Positions 54,817-64,000 of a DNA stretch of 64,000 nucleotides are shown in pieces. Below the pieces are notes generated by a model. That model ran no database searches and was not told where the DNA came from. It saw only the letters and a list, made by a program, of their open reading frames with translations. Origin of the DNA: Candidatus Kapaibacterium sp. (lineage in GTDB: Bacteria; Bacteroidota; Ignavibacteria; Kapaibacteriales; UBA4661); NCBI GenBank assembly GCA_025455065.1, contig JALONG010000021.1, positions 62,001-126,000 on the forward strand. The letters are read 5' to 3'. Both the position numbers and the translations under genes were made by a program. Within the stretch, counting starts at the first letter, position 1. Every line of letters begins with the position of its first letter.

Positions 54817-56316
54817 TTAATACGCCACCGCAAACAACACACGCTGCTTCGAGGGTTTGCCCGAATAAATACACTTCCCGTCTTCTTCAGCAGAATCAAA
54901 CGGGATGCAGCGAATCGTGGCTTTGGTTTCTTCTTTGATTTTCAGTTCCGTTTCGGTTGTGCCGTCCCAATGCGCCAGCGCAAAGCCGCCTTTTTGCTCC
55001 ATCATCGCTTTGAAGTCATCGTAAGAATCTACGGTGCGTGTGTTTGCTGTGCGGAAATTCAGTGCTTTGTTGTACATATTCTGTTGGATTTCTTCCAAGA
55101 GCCCATGAACAGTGTTTTCGATGCCATCAATCTGTGCAACGGTCTTTGCACCATCTTCACCACGCTCTTTGTCGCGGCGCGAAACCTCAATCGTACCGTT
55201 TTGCAAATCTCGCTCACCCAGCGCCAAGCGCACCGGAACGCCGCGCATTTCCCAATCCGCAAACTTAAAGCCCGGTGTGAGACTGTCGCGCAAATCGTAC
55301 TTCACCGATATTCCCTTGCTGCGAAGCGCTTTTTGAATTTCTTCTACCTTTACAGAAATTGCCTTTAGCTGTTCCTCGTTTTTGTAAATCGGCACAATGA
55401 CCGCTTGAATCGGCGCAAGGCGCGGCGGCAGCACCAAGCCGTTATCGTCGGAATGCGCCATAATGAGCGCTCCCATAAGGCGCGTACTTACGCCCCATGA
55501 CGTTCCCCAGACGTATTCGAGCTTGTTTTCTTTATTGGAGAACTGCACATCAAACGCCTTCGCAAAATTCTGTCCCAAAAAGTGCGACGTTCCCGCTTGA
55601 AGCGCCTTCCCGTCTTGCATCATCGCTTCGATGCAAAGGGTTTCTTCGGCTCCGGCAAAGCGCTCATTCGCTGTTTTTGCGCCTTTGATAACAGGTACAG
55701 CCATAACATTTTCAGCAAATTCTGCATAAACTTCCAACATTTGTTTGGTTTCTGCCATTGCCTCCTCAGCACTTGCGTGGGCGGTATGCCCTTCTTGCCA
55801 GAGAAATTCCGTTGTGCGCAAAAAGAGGCGCGTCCGCATTTCCCAGCGCACGACATTTGCCCATTGGTTGATAAGAAGCGGCAAATCACGGTAGGACTGA
55901 ATCCAATTTTTGTACGTGTTCCAAATCACGGCTTCCGATGTCGGACGCACGATGAGTTCTTCTTCCAAGCGGGATTCGGGATCTACGATAAGCGCACCTT
56001 TTTTATTCGGGTCAGTTTTTAAGCGGTAATGCGTTACCACCGCACATTCTTTTGCAAACCCTTCGGCATGACCTTCTTCTTTTTCCAAAAAACTTTTCGG
56101 AACAAAGAGCGGGAAATATGCGTTAGTGTGTCCGGTGTCTTTGAACATTTTGTCCAGCGATTGCTGCATTTTTTCCCAAATCGAATAGCCGTAAGGCTTA
56201 ATGACCATGCAACCGCGCACGGCGGAGTTTTCTGCTAAATCGGCGCGTTTCACAAGGTCGTTGTACCATTCGGAGTAGTTTTCACTGCGTTTGGGAAGGG
56301 CGGCTTTGTTGCTCAT
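54817..56316 (-). CDS. proS: Prolyl-tRNA synthetase, archaeal/eukaryote-like short form
   Basis: This 499-residue class II aminoacyl-tRNA synthetase charges tRNA-Pro. Visible landmarks are RPTSEAVIW, the motif-2 region ([21 protein letters not shown]), the EGHTAH loop and the motif-3 region ([16 protein letters not shown]). An anticodon-binding domain follows (~290-400). The C-terminal zinc-type domain ends in the tyrosine typical of this subclass (VLFAVAY), and there is no inserted editing domain as in the E. coli type. The ATG at 56316 fits the family. It is a housekeeping gene with no evident operon partner. Confidence 0.95.
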   Translation of the reverse strand: MSNKAALPKRSENYSEWYNDLVKRADLAENSAVRGCMVIKPYGYSIWEKMQQSLDKMFKDTGHTNAYFPLFVPKSFLEKEEGHAEGFAKECAVVTHYRLKTDPNKKGALIVDPESRLEEELIVRPTSEAVIWNTYKNWIQSYRDLPLLINQWANVVRWEMRTRLFLRTTEFLWQEGHTAHASAEEAMAETKQMLEVYAEFAENVMAVPVIKGAKTANERFAGAEETLCIEAMMQDGKALQAGTSHFLGQNFAKAFDVQFSNKENKLEYVWGTSWGVSTRLMGALIMAHSDDNGLVLPPRLAPIQAVIVPIYKNEEQLKAISVKVEEIQKALRSKGISVKYDLRDSLTPGFKFADWEMRGVPVRLALGERDLQNGTIEVSRRDKERGEDGAKTVAQIDGIENTVHGLLEEIQQNMYNKALNFRTANTRTVDSYDDFKAMMEQKGGFALAHWDGTTETELKIKEETKATIRCIPFDSAEEDGKCIYSGKPSKQRVLFAVAY

Positions 56317-56428
56317 GGAGGAGGTCTTAGGTTATGGGTTAGAGGTTATAGTTTTTTTTTCGTTTGAGAACAATGTCATTGAGTGTAGGTTTTATGCGGC
56401 TGCGAGAGTGATAAGGGTATAAAATATC

Positions 56429-56734
56429 TCATGCACGCCCGACAAGTTTTCGGTATTGATTGAGAAGTTTGTTGTATTCTTCGTGAGTGCCAATCCAAAA
56501 CCAAACAATCACCTTTTTCTCCACCATTTTACCAAGAGTTCGGTGCGTTCTGCCAATCTCAGCACTCCAAATGTTCCCGAATTTGTTCTCAAAGTTCGTG
56601 GTAGGATTAAACGGTTCAGCAGACCAGAGTTTGTAGTTTGCGCGGGCTTGCTTTTGCTTGGCGGGTGGCAATTTTGCAAAACATTTACGAAAATTTGCAG
56701 AGACGTGGGATTCAATACTATGGGATTCAATCAC
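56429..56734 (-). CDS. RelE/ParE-like type II toxin
   Basis: This 101-residue protein has the pattern of RelE/ParE-superfamily toxins: an N-terminal helix pair (FRKCFAKLPPAKQKQARANYKLW), a strand region (FENKFGNIWSAEIGRTHRTLG) and the ending VIVWFWIGTHEEYNKLL. The GTG at 56734 is chosen because it overlaps the end of the upstream antitoxin-like gene by eight bases (GTGATTGA), a usual toxin-antitoxin arrangement. The first residues (VIESHSIESH) are encoded by a short direct repeat of ATTGAATCCCA. Whether it cleaves mRNA or acts on gyrase cannot be told. Confidence 0.75.
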   Translation of the reverse strand: MIESHSIESHVSANFRKCFAKLPPAKQKQARANYKLWSAEPFNPTTNFENKFGNIWSAEIGRTHRTLGKMVEKKVIVWFWIGTHEEYNKLLNQYRKLVGRA

Positions 56735-56981
56735 CCCAGCCTCCTTTGTGCGTCTTCCCTGCACGATACTCGCGTTCAGCTTCGTCGCCAAGCAATGCCA
56801 AAAGCGCAATGGAATCTTCCGACATCAAGGTTTCATCCCATTTGTCAGCATAAGAAGGCTGCTTTTTTGAACGCGCCGAATATTGCAAATCTGATGCCGA
56901 ATCATCGGCAGAAACACCACCCGCACGTTCTGTCTGTGCAAGAGGTGAAGTTTCTATGAGAGAATCGTGCGATGTGAGCAT
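56727..56981 (-). CDS. Candidate antitoxin of the RelE-like toxin
   Basis: This small 84-residue protein has a Ser/Ala/Asp/Gln-rich, probably disordered N-terminus and a C-terminal part (SIALLALLGDEAEREYRAGKTHKGGWGD) that could wrap the toxin. No DNA-binding domain is obvious. Its identity as antitoxin rests on the eight-base overlap with the toxin gene and its size. The ATG at 56981 is one of several possible starts. Confidence 0.55.
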   Translation of the reverse strand: MLTSHDSLIETSPLAQTERAGGVSADDSASDLQYSARSKKQPSYADKWDETLMSEDSIALLALLGDEAEREYRAGKTHKGGWGD

Positions 56982-57086
56982 AATTGCCAAGAAAAAAGAT
57001 GCAGATGAACAGTGATTACACAAACGAAAATTGCAAATATTCTGCGATTTTACCAAGATTTCATCAAAACTTCGCCAGAACATACT

Positions 57087-58148
57087 TCATTGCTTATTCT
57101 CTAGGCGTTTCTTCAAATTCTCCGCAATCGTCTTTGCCGTATCTGCCGCAGAATCCGCAATGCCACTGACTTTCGCGGCAAGCGGGTCGCTCGAATTTGC
57201 TAATTCTTCTTTGTATTTTTTCGCGGCGGATTTGATATTATCCATCACGCTTTCCTGCTTTGCATCCTCAGGCGTGGCGTAATGCGGCGCGTTGAAAGCA
57301 CGTGGTGAAGCGTCATTGCCTTGAGCAAAGCCCCCGCTCAATATGCGGGCGTATTCGCCGGAATCCACCCACTTTTTAAGTTCCACCAAGCGCAACACGG
57401 GAAAAGGATGCGTTTCACCCAGCAAGTTTAAGATTTTATGAACACTATCAACCATAGTTCCACCGGATTCATACTCGTAAGCCTGCGCAAAAAATTCGTT
57501 GATGTTCATTTCCGAAACCTGTCGCCCGCCCGCCAATTTCATCTCCAAGGTATAGCAAACATCGGGGTCTTGCACGACCAGCAAACCCGCACGGTCACAG
57601 GAAAGTTCGCTTTTTCGGTACCATTCCATAAGCGCCATGCGGACAGCCATCACTGCTGCACCTCCAAGCGGAATACTCGACAAAATTGGCATGGTAAAGT
57701 TTGTCAGCAAGACCAAAAGCGTAGAATACAACAAATGTCCCGACAAACAATGCCCCAATTCATGCGCTATCACCGCCAGCAATTCTTCTTCCGAAAGCGT
57801 CTCCAAAAGCGAAGAGTTCAGCATAATAAACGGGCGTTCCATACCGACAGCACGGGCATTGACAAAAGGACTTGCCGAGACGTAGAGTTCCGGCGTTTGC
57901 TTGACATCAAGGATGTGGCAGGCTTCGCGGAAGAGCGTATTCACTTTGGCGAACTGCCGCTCCGAAACGCGCACCGCCGACGACAATGCCACTAAACGCA
58001 AGGAACGTTCTGTGGTTGCACCAATCATTTTTTGCAAAAGTGTGTCCAAGCCCGGAACCGATTGCAACGTGGAAAGTGCCGCACGGTCGGCGGGATGCTC
58101 CCACGCACGGGGGCTGATGTTCGGGAAAATAACTTTGGAACGGCGCAT
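57087..58148 (-). CDS. M48-family zinc metalloprotease
   Basis: This 353-residue protein has the zinc-binding motif HELGHCLSGH at ~130. The third-ligand Glu lies in SELSCDRAGLLV at ~197-208, as in M48 (HtpX/Ste24-like) peptidases. Hydrophobic stretches flank the motif (LLYSTLLVLLTNFTMPIL, MAVRMALMEW), so the enzyme is probably membrane-associated. The C-terminal ~80 residues are Lys/Ala/Glu-rich helical sequence. It probably acts in membrane-protein quality control; its substrate is unknown. Confidence 0.85.
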   Translation of the reverse strand: MRRSKVIFPNISPRAWEHPADRAALSTLQSVPGLDTLLQKMIGATTERSLRLVALSSAVRVSERQFAKVNTLFREACHILDVKQTPELYVSASPFVNARAVGMERPFIMLNSSLLETLSEEELLAVIAHELGHCLSGHLLYSTLLVLLTNFTMPILSSIPLGGAAVMAVRMALMEWYRKSELSCDRAGLLVVQDPDVCYTLEMKLAGGRQVSEMNINEFFAQAYEYESGGTMVDSVHKILNLLGETHPFPVLRLVELKKWVDSGEYARILSGGFAQGNDASPRAFNAPHYATPEDAKQESVMDNIKSAAKKYKEELANSSDPLAAKVSGIADSAADTAKTIAENLKKRLENKQ

Positions 58149-58215
58149 AGCGGTTGTAGCAAAAAATGGGAAAAAACGAAATTACAAAAAATCCGTGCAT
58201 TGCCTCTGCATACCT

Positions 58216-58255
58216 AAAAAAAACGTAGAGACACTGCACTTGCAATGTCTCTACG
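58216..58255 (-). terminator. Terminator of the desaturase gene
   Basis: Arms cgtagagacactgca (58224-58238) and tgcaatgtctctacg (58241-58255) pair with one mismatch. On the minus strand the stem is followed by eight T. It begins about 70 bases after the stop codon. Confidence 0.75.
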
Positions 58256-58326
58256 CAATACAAACACAAAATGTTACGATACGTCAGCGAAATCATACGT
58301 CTCAAAAATCAGGACGGATAGCAACC

Positions 58327-59262
58327 TTAGGAAGCGACACTCATTTCCATCGGCTTTACGGTCGTAGTAGCATACTTTTCCGCTTCTTTGCGGTCTAAAC
58401 GCATTGAATGGGTTGCAAAGCGCGGGAATAACGGTGCGAGGAAGTACACACGAACCATGTACCACCAAAAACTACGCTCATTCAGCACGGGGTCAATCTT
58501 TTCCACAATGTTGCGGTGTGCTTCGGGAGTTTGGCTCCAATGGATGTTTGCGCGGTCGTGGTGAATGGTGTGAAAACCATTGTTGAACAGCAATGTATTC
58601 AAGCCCGCTCCTACAAAATTCCGTGAGTGATTCCACTCTGATTCTTCGTCGGCGTGAACGTGCTGGACATAGTTAAAAATCATAATAAAATACAACGCAA
58701 CTTGCTGGGGAATAATAATATACAGCACAGCTTTTTGCCAATCCAAAAACAGCGCTCCGCCTACAAACACGCCCAAAGCGACGTACTGCAAAACCGATTC
58801 CCAGAAGCGTGAAGGATTGCGCTGGCGAAGGTCTTTGAGGTAAGAAAAAATCGCTTGTTGTTGGTAAAAGGCGCTGATAGTCGGGTAAATCACCAACGTA
58901 AAGAGGTTATTACGCTCACTCACACGATAGGTAATGGTGTGGTCGCCTTCGCGGTTGTTTAGTTGGTGGTGATTGCGGTTATGCGTCGGAATCCATGCAA
59001 AGGCAGGAAAGCCGTAAAATAGCGTAATCCAATAGTCAAAAAATGTGTTCATCCCTTTGCTTTTGAACGTCGGGACGTGATTGTGATTGTGCGCAATAAC
59101 AGCAACTGCCGTCGCCATGAACAACGACAAAAGGAACAGCGCAATGTTAAACCCCAACGTCCACTGAAGCACAAGCAGTGCCGTTGTTACCGACATATAG
59201 AACATCGTCCTCAGGTCGGCACTTTGCCGTAAGCCCAAGATATTAGAAAGTGTGGTTGTCAT
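58327..59262 (-). CDS. Membrane fatty acid desaturase
   Basis: This 311-residue integral membrane protein has three histidine clusters typical of membrane fatty acid desaturases: HNHNH (~78-82), HNRNHHQ (~112-118) and HTIHHDRANIH (~235-245). At least three hydrophobic segments are present. It introduces double bonds into acyl chains with a di-iron centre and probably tunes membrane fluidity. The position specificity cannot be read from the sequence. A terminator follows at 58224. Confidence 0.9.
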   Translation of the reverse strand: MTTTLSNILGLRQSADLRTMFYMSVTTALLVLQWTLGFNIALFLLSLFMATAVAVIAHNHNHVPTFKSKGMNTFFDYWITLFYGFPAFAWIPTHNRNHHQLNNREGDHTITYRVSERNNLFTLVIYPTISAFYQQQAIFSYLKDLRQRNPSRFWESVLQYVALGVFVGGALFLDWQKAVLYIIIPQQVALYFIMIFNYVQHVHADEESEWNHSRNFVGAGLNTLLFNNGFHTIHHDRANIHWSQTPEAHRNIVEKIDPVLNERSFWWYMVRVYFLAPLFPRFATHSMRLDRKEAEKYATTTVKPMEMSVAS

Positions 59263-59632
59263 ACTAAACTCTCGAAAAATATAAGAAGAAAAAGAACGCC
59301 GGAAGCCGCATTGTTACAAGGTTATATGCGTTATCATTCCAACGTGTGGTGTGTTACAATGAGTGTGTTACAATATTGAATAGCAATAGACATTATCAAC
59401 GTTAGCGTTATAGACCTCGTCAACGTAGCACAGATATTCTTGTCTGTGTCCGAAATGAGCGAAGCGGATAATCTTCAAATTTTATATTTTTCAGCAATTT
59501 ACGTCATTACGCCTCTCGGCGTTAAGGACACAGACAAGAATGTCTGTGCTACGAAGAAATTCCTTGACTCTTAACTTGGATAAACTCTATTGGTTGAATG
59601 TGCATTTGAACGAAAACGGTTTCTTGAGCAAA
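59263..59632. other. 370-base intergenic spacer between desaturase and Yip1-like genes
   Basis: No gene was recognised. The only clear structure is the inverted-repeat element 59424-59553. The rest (59263-59423) is the desaturase promoter region, with no clear motif visible. Confidence 0.6.
59424..59553. repeat. ~130-bp element with 28-bp terminal inverted repeats (MITE-like)
   Basis: The arms 59424-59451 and 59526-59553 are reverse complements over 28 bases with one mismatch, and each contains the internal palindrome core of acagacattcttgtctgtg. The 74 bases between them have no coding potential. A related single palindrome lies at 28602-28623. Confidence 0.75.
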
Positions 59633-60415
59633 TTATCCCAGAAAACTTGCCATAGCAAACGCAAAACCGCCTGTCAGCATAAGCGTAATAACCAGAGCCG
59701 TTGCACCAATGGCGTATCCTTGCGTTTTCGACATTCCGACGTGCCGCGCTACGACAAATCCGGCAATCAAGTATTCCCAAATCGTAAAGGGATTGATTCG
59801 TCCCAAAAACTGCAACATATAGGGATTTTCGGTAGCATTGATGAACAGCGTCGGCGAAGGCGATGTCGCAATAGAATTTGCGGCATATTGCATAAAAGCC
59901 GTGATGATAAAACCAATAACGCTAATAGAAGCAGTGTAGTTCGTCAGTGCTACAATAACACTGACCGGAGGCGGTTCGCTGTTAAAAAGGCGCTGCAAAA
60001 TCCAGAACAGCAAGCCATAAAGAAACACCGACAAAAGCGTGAAAATTAGGCTCACGCCTAAGGTTTTGGGCAACGAAAATTCTTGTTCTTTGCGAAGTTT
60101 GTCTAACTGTTCTTCGATTTGTCCCTCTGCTACGCCTTGTTTTTGCGCCATTTTCTCGAATCCACGTGCTTGCATTGCGTACATTTGGTCTTGAATGGCA
60201 TCGTTTTTTGAATAGAGAAATTGCACAAATGTTGCCGCAAATGTCGAAAGCAATGCTGCAAACACGATAACTCGTGCCGGATAGACCACGTGCCGCAAAG
60301 CAAGTTCTGCCGGAGCGGTGATAATATCTACAAAGCCCGACAACCAAGATGTTGTTTCCGAAGCCTCATCATTACTTGCTTTGTCTGGGGAAGTTGAGAA
60401 TTGTTCTTCGTTCAT
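59633..60415 (-). CDS. Yip1-like polytopic membrane protein
   Basis: This 260-residue protein has a soluble acidic/Ser-rich N-terminus (~1-30) and about five membrane helices. A helical Gln/Glu/Lys-rich segment (~75-105, MAQKQGVAEGQIEEQLDKLR) lies between the first two. The helix pattern with IITAPAELALR and NPFTIWEYLIAGFVVARH resembles Yip1-domain proteins of bacteria, whose function is not established. The ATG at 60415 starts directly before the soluble N-terminus; the open frame upstream has no protein-like features. Confidence 0.7.
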   Translation of the reverse strand: MNEEQFSTSPDKASNDEASETTSWLSGFVDIITAPAELALRHVVYPARVIVFAALLSTFAATFVQFLYSKNDAIQDQMYAMQARGFEKMAQKQGVAEGQIEEQLDKLRKEQEFSLPKTLGVSLIFTLLSVFLYGLLFWILQRLFNSEPPPVSVIVALTNYTASISVIGFIITAFMQYAANSIATSPSPTLFINATENPYMLQFLGRINPFTIWEYLIAGFVVARHVGMSKTQGYAIGATALVITLMLTGGFAFAMASFLG

Positions 60416-60736
60416 GTATTTGGGAATCAGTAAAAACTTACACAAATTGTGGTCAAAAAAAGTTACTACTATCAAGCTACAAAGATACAAATGTTTAGCA
60501 CCAGAGACAAGAATTTATGACGAGAGGCAAGAATTTATGCGATAGAAAAAAAACTTGTGTGCAAAAAAGAATTTTATGTAGATTTTAATTTTTGTAATGT
60601 AGGTAGAAAAATTGCGAATTAGGCACATATTTTGCCATATTTTTTTATTCAAGCAGCAATAGAAAATTCTGAGCAAGAACAATCCGAAATCAAAACCGTA
60701 AGCATTTTCGTCCTTCAACTATTCATGGGGTTTGCG
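60416..60736. other. 321-base divergent intergenic region before the chemotaxis receptor gene
   Basis: No gene was recognised. It should carry the divergent promoters of the Yip1-like and chemotaxis-receptor genes. The only noted structure is a 17-base imperfect direct repeat (60503-60519 and 60523-60539). Confidence 0.6.
60503..60539 (+). repeat. 17-bp direct repeat with 20-bp period
   Basis: agagacaagaatttatg (60503-60519) and agaggcaagaatttatg (60523-60539) differ at one base and start 20 bases apart. It lies ~200 bases before the chemotaxis-receptor start, so it could be an operator, but the evidence is position only. Confidence 0.45.
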
Positions 60737-63136
60737 ATGAAACGCACCGACACGATAGCCTTCCGTATTTTTGTCCCGATTACCCTTACTATTCTCGTGG
60801 TCATTGCTTTGGTGGTGATTGCATTACGCTTTGCCGTCAGTGAGCGCATTGAGCGCGATGCCAAGCAACAAACCCAAAACGTCATTCAACTCGTAACATC
60901 CGAACTCGGCGTTACCGAATCCCTCATGCTGGAACGTGTGCGCTCCGCAATGACAATGCTTATGTCCGAAGGAAAAAAAATCGGTATGCCGTCGCTGGGT
61001 GAGCCTACACAAGTTGCCACAGAAACCCCGCCAATGCTGCGTTTTGGCTTTCAAGAGCAAAGTAATAATTTCGCGCTGGTGGATTTCGTCAAATCCTACA
61101 TGGGCGGCACAGCAACACTGTTTGTCAAAAGCGGAGACGATTTTGTGCGTGTCAGCACCAATGTCTTAAAACCCGACGGCACACGCGCTATTGGTACAAA
61201 ACTTGACCCCAAAGGTCGCGCTATCGCTGCTATCCGCGAAAACAAGGCGTTTTACGGCGTGGTGGACATTCTCGGTAAAAAGTATATTAGCGGCTACGAA
61301 CCGATGCGTGATTCCGCCGGAACAACCGTTGGCGTATGGTATGTCGGCTTTGCCGTAACAAGTTTGGAGCGGCTTGCAGAGATGATTTCGCAAGAACGCT
61401 TTATGAACGACGGCGCGATTTTGCTTGTGGATAATTATCAAAACCGTAACACCGTCAGTTTTCATTCCGCCAATGCCAATGACGAAACCATGAAAGCGAT
61501 TATGCTTCAAGACAGCATCAATACTGCTGCGGGAAGCATTGTACAAGACGAATTTGTGATTGACAAGGAAAAAATTGATTCATGGCGCTATACCCTTGTT
61601 ACAGCCTATCGCAAGCAGGAAGTAACGGGGCAGTTGCTTCGATTGACCTTACTCACCGCCGGAGCAGGCTTTGTCGTGGTACTGCTGCTGTTAGGCATTA
61701 TCAGCGTCATTGTGCGTAATGGTGTCATTGCTCCTATCCAAGACCTTGCCGAAGCCGCACAAAGACTTGCCAAAGGCGACATCAGCACGACAGTTTCGGT
61801 CAAACGCAATGATGAAATCGGAACACTTGCCAACGCCTTCAACGCAATGATTACTGGCATCCGCGAAGGCATTGAAAAACTTCGTGCCGAAAAAGCCAGC
61901 GTTCAACGCCGTGTGGACGAAGCGGTACATGAATCCGAGCAGCAACGCGAGTACCTTGCGCAAAGCGTCGAAGAAATGCTTTTGGTTGTGCAGCGCTTTG
62001 CCGCAGGAGATTTGACCGTGCGCTTAACCGTCAGAAATAACGATGATATTGGGCGGCTCTATCGTGGCTTTAACGACGCTATTGACAAAATACGTGAACT
62101 CATTGTTCGTGTTGTTCATACGGTCAATTCCACCGCAACCTCAAGCTCGCAAATTCTCGCTAATGCAACAATGATGACGATGGGCATTAACCGCCAATCC
62201 GATGAAACCACGCAGATTGCCGGTGCTATGGAGCAGATGACGAAAACCATTCAAGAAACGACACATCAAGCATCAACGGTATCAAATCAAGCCGAAGAAG
62301 CCAGCAAAGATGCCGTGAGTGGCGGCGATGTCGTGCGCGAGACCATTAGCGGTATGTCGGCGATTGCGGCATCGGTGATGAAGTCTGCTCACACGATTGA
62401 AGCACTTGGCAAATCCAGCGAACAAATCGGTAATGTTATCGCCGTGATTGACGAAATCGCTGACCAAACAAACCTTCTCGCCTTGAATGCAGCCATTGAA
62501 GCTGCCCGTGCAGGTGAATCCGGCAAAGGTTTTGCTGTTGTTGCCGATGAAGTTCGCAAACTCGCCGAGCGCACCCAAAAAGCCACCAAAGAAATTGCCA
62601 CGACGATTGAGCGTATCCAAAACGACACCCGCGATGCTGTCAGCGCCATGAATCAAGGGCGGCAAGAAGTGGAGCGCGGCACAAAAGCCGCTCAACGCGC
62701 ACAACAAGCATTGGAGCGGATTATTGAGCGCTCTTCGTCCGTTTCTTCGATTATCACTCACATTGCCGCCGCCAGTGAAGAACAAGCCGCCACCAGCAGT
62801 GAAATTTCGCAAAACGTTGATACCATCAGCAAAGTGGCAGGTGAAACAGCACAAATGACCAAAGAAATCGAACACGCTATTTACGATTTGAAGCGTCTTA
62901 CAGCGGAATTACAACAACTTGTCGGCACATTCCACATCGCACTGCCAAGCAGTCAAGCACCTCAAACACCGCCCACAGGCACACTTTCCGCACCACAATC
63001 GCCCAAATTACAACAAGCAGCGATTCGTGATGCGCAGTACCAACACGTGGACGTAGCCCCGCAACAGCAGCATATACCTGCCCCGCAGCCGACCAAACCC
63101 TCAGAGCAAAACCCACCAAGTCGCCTACTGCTCTAA
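60737..63136 (+). CDS. Methyl-accepting chemotaxis protein with Cache sensor and two HAMP-like segments
   Basis: This 799-residue membrane receptor starts with a membrane helix (~12-32). A periplasmic Cache-type sensor (~35-300) contains [19 protein letters not shown] and GVWYVGF, the pattern of Cache_3-Cache_2 domains. A second membrane helix (~305-330) leads to a HAMP domain (~332-385, [17 protein letters not shown]) and a second HAMP-like segment (~410-460). The cytoplasmic signalling domain holds the highly conserved hairpin [19 protein letters not shown] at ~574-592. The C-terminus is Gln/Pro-rich. The ligand is unknown, and no che genes lie in the window. The ATG at 60737 or 60725 may be used. 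Confidence 0.92.
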   Translation: MKRTDTIAFRIFVPITLTILVVIALVVIALRFAVSERIERDAKQQTQNVIQLVTSELGVTESLMLERVRSAMTMLMSEGKKIGMPSLGEPTQVATETPPMLRFGFQEQSNNFALVDFVKSYMGGTATLFVKSGDDFVRVSTNVLKPDGTRAIGTKLDPKGRAIAAIRENKAFYGVVDILGKKYISGYEPMRDSAGTTVGVWYVGFAVTSLERLAEMISQERFMNDGAILLVDNYQNRNTVSFHSANANDETMKAIMLQDSINTAAGSIVQDEFVIDKEKIDSWRYTLVTAYRKQEVTGQLLRLTLLTAGAGFVVVLLLLGIISVIVRNGVIAPIQDLAEAAQRLAKGDISTTVSVKRNDEIGTLANAFNAMITGIREGIEKLRAEKASVQRRVDEAVHESEQQREYLAQSVEEMLLVVQRFAAGDLTVRLTVRNNDDIGRLYRGFNDAIDKIRELIVRVVHTVNSTATSSSQILANATMMTMGINRQSDETTQIAGAMEQMTKTIQETTHQASTVSNQAEEASKDAVSGGDVVRETISGMSAIAASVMKSAHTIEALGKSSEQIGNVIAVIDEIADQTNLLALNAAIEAARAGESGKGFAVVADEVRKLAERTQKATKEIATTIERIQNDTRDAVSAMNQGRQEVERGTKAAQRAQQALERIIERSSSVSSIITHIAAASEEQAATSSEISQNVDTISKVAGETAQMTKEIEHAIYDLKRLTAELQQLVGTFHIALPSSQAPQTPPTGTLSAPQSPKLQQAAIRDAQYQHVDVAPQQQHIPAPQPTKPSEQNPPSRLLL

Positions 63137-63241
63137 GGGTACGCAAGTTTTGGTTTTTGTGGACATACACTAGAATTGCTGCCATTCGTCTATAATTTGC
63201 GCACAAATGTACGCGGAACATTTTTCAACCTTCCCTCAACC

Positions 63242-64000
63242 ATGAGTAAAAATCTGCATCTTTTCGGCATTGGCGCTGCCATTGTTGATATTCAACTCCA
63301 AATCCAAGACCACGAATTTGAGCAATTAGGCTTAGTCAAAGGCACGATGAATCTCGTGGACGCAAAACGTCAAAGCGAGTTATTACGACATTTCTCCCAC
63401 TACGACCCGCACTGGAAAAGTGGCGGCTCGGCGGCAAATACCGTCATTGGTTTTGCACAAATGGGCGGCAAAGCAGCACTTGGTTCTATGCTGGGTAAAG
63501 ACCATTTAGGCGAATTTTACGCGAATGAATTTCGAGAACTCGGCATTGAACTTCACGCACCAATGCTGGAGGACGAAGCGACGGGAACATCGCTTATTGT
63601 CATCACGCCCGACTCTGAACGCACGATGAATACTGCCTTGGCGGTTAATGCCGGATACGACAAACATCACGTACCGGAAGAAGCAATCAAGCGCTCGGAA
63701 TGGCTCTATTTCGAGAGTTTCAAATTCACCGAAGAAACAGGCGTTGCGGCAATCGAAGAAGCAATGTTTTATGCCAAAAAGCACGACACCAAAGTCGCTA
63801 TCAGCTTTTCCGATACATTCGTGATAAACGTTTTCGGCAGCCATGTCCGCAAAGCACTACTCAAAAGCGACCTCATTTTTTGCAATCAAGCCGAAGCACA
63901 GGCATTTGCCGGCACTGACGACCCAGACGAAGCATTTCATTTCCTCCGCAAAGAAGCAAAACACGTCGCTATGACGCTCGGCGGCGACGGTTCACGCATC
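63242..64000 (+). CDS. PfkB-family carbohydrate/adenosine kinase (3' end cut by window)
   Basis: The first 253 residues of a ribokinase-like kinase are visible. The N-terminal GIGAAIVDIQ and the GGSAANTVIGFAQMGGKAAL motif (~61-80) are typical of adenosine-kinase-like PfkB proteins, and SGGSAANT matches the sugar-binding signature. The C-terminal ATP-binding signature (DTxGAGD) lies beyond the edge. It phosphorylates a sugar or nucleoside; the exact substrate cannot be settled from this part. Confidence 0.88.
   Translation, partial: MSKNLHLFGIGAAIVDIQLQIQDHEFEQLGLVKGTMNLVDAKRQSELLRHFSHYDPHWKSGGSAANTVIGFAQMGGKAALGSMLGKDHLGEFYANEFRELGIELHAPMLEDEATGTSLIVITPDSERTMNTALAVNAGYDKHHVPEEAIKRSEWLYFESFKFTEETGVAAIEEAMFYAKKHDTKVAISFSDTFVINVFGSHVRKALLKSDLIFCNQAEAQAFAGTDDPDEAFHFLRKEAKHVAMTLGGDGSRI

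Overview
The window most resembles a chromosome fragment from the Bacteroidota/Chlorobiota superphylum. A Kapabacteria- or Ignavibacteria-like lineage is my best guess, but this is inference from gene content. The evidence is three complete giant secreted proteins ending in type IX secretion (Por) sorting domains, an outer-membrane TonB-dependent receptor with an N-terminal carboxypeptidase-regulatory-like domain, an Omp85-like protein, LytS/LytTR two-component systems, and weak or absent Shine-Dalgarno sequences in front of many genes. No rRNA, tRNA, transposase, integrase or CRISPR array was recognised.

Layout. Positions 1-15430 hold, on the minus strand, a truncated delta-60-repeat surface protein, a NarL-type response regulator, a 2570-residue multidomain surface protein (IPT/TIG, LRR, Ig, Fn3, T9SS tail), a LytTR response regulator and its likely LytS-type kinase; a soluble histidine kinase gene lies on the plus strand between the last two. 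Positions 15614-23938 carry an NAD-dependent epimerase/reductase and a UGT-like glycosyltransferase, a small membrane protein, a TPR protein plus Omp85-like barrel pair, a MNT/HEPN toxin-antitoxin pair and a TonB-dependent receptor. Positions 24144-26086 are an AAA ATPase plus HNH endonuclease pair that looks like the Septu (PtuAB) defence system. Then come penicillin-binding protein 1A, a repeat-rich spacer and a fused alpha-beta E1 2-oxoacid dehydrogenase.

Positions 31169-54678 form the most unusual region. They hold a 3082-residue repeat protein with a T9SS tail, a 1.4-kb non-coding leader, a 2272-residue NHL/IPT surface protein with a T9SS tail, a LytTR regulator, a Kelch-propeller LytS-type histidine kinase, and two tandem Kelch membrane proteins that share the kinase's sensor architecture but stop just after the membrane segment. 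Positions 54817-64000 are mostly housekeeping genes: prolyl-tRNA synthetase, an RelE-like toxin with a candidate antitoxin, an M48 protease, a fatty acid desaturase, a Yip1-like membrane protein, a chemotaxis receptor and a truncated PfkB-family sugar/nucleoside kinase.

How the genes may work together. Three of the four giant surface-protein genes lie directly downstream of, and on the same strand as, a response regulator gene (RR 3630-4259, 12261-13058, 48869-49609). This suggests that the two-component systems locally control large secreted surface proteins. The Kelch kinase, its two kinase-less Kelch paralogues, the LytTR regulator and the NHL/IPT protein are the best candidate here for an undescribed regulatory system. 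The defence and toxin modules (MNT/HEPN, AAA/HNH, RelE-like) sit between housekeeping genes without visible mobility genes.
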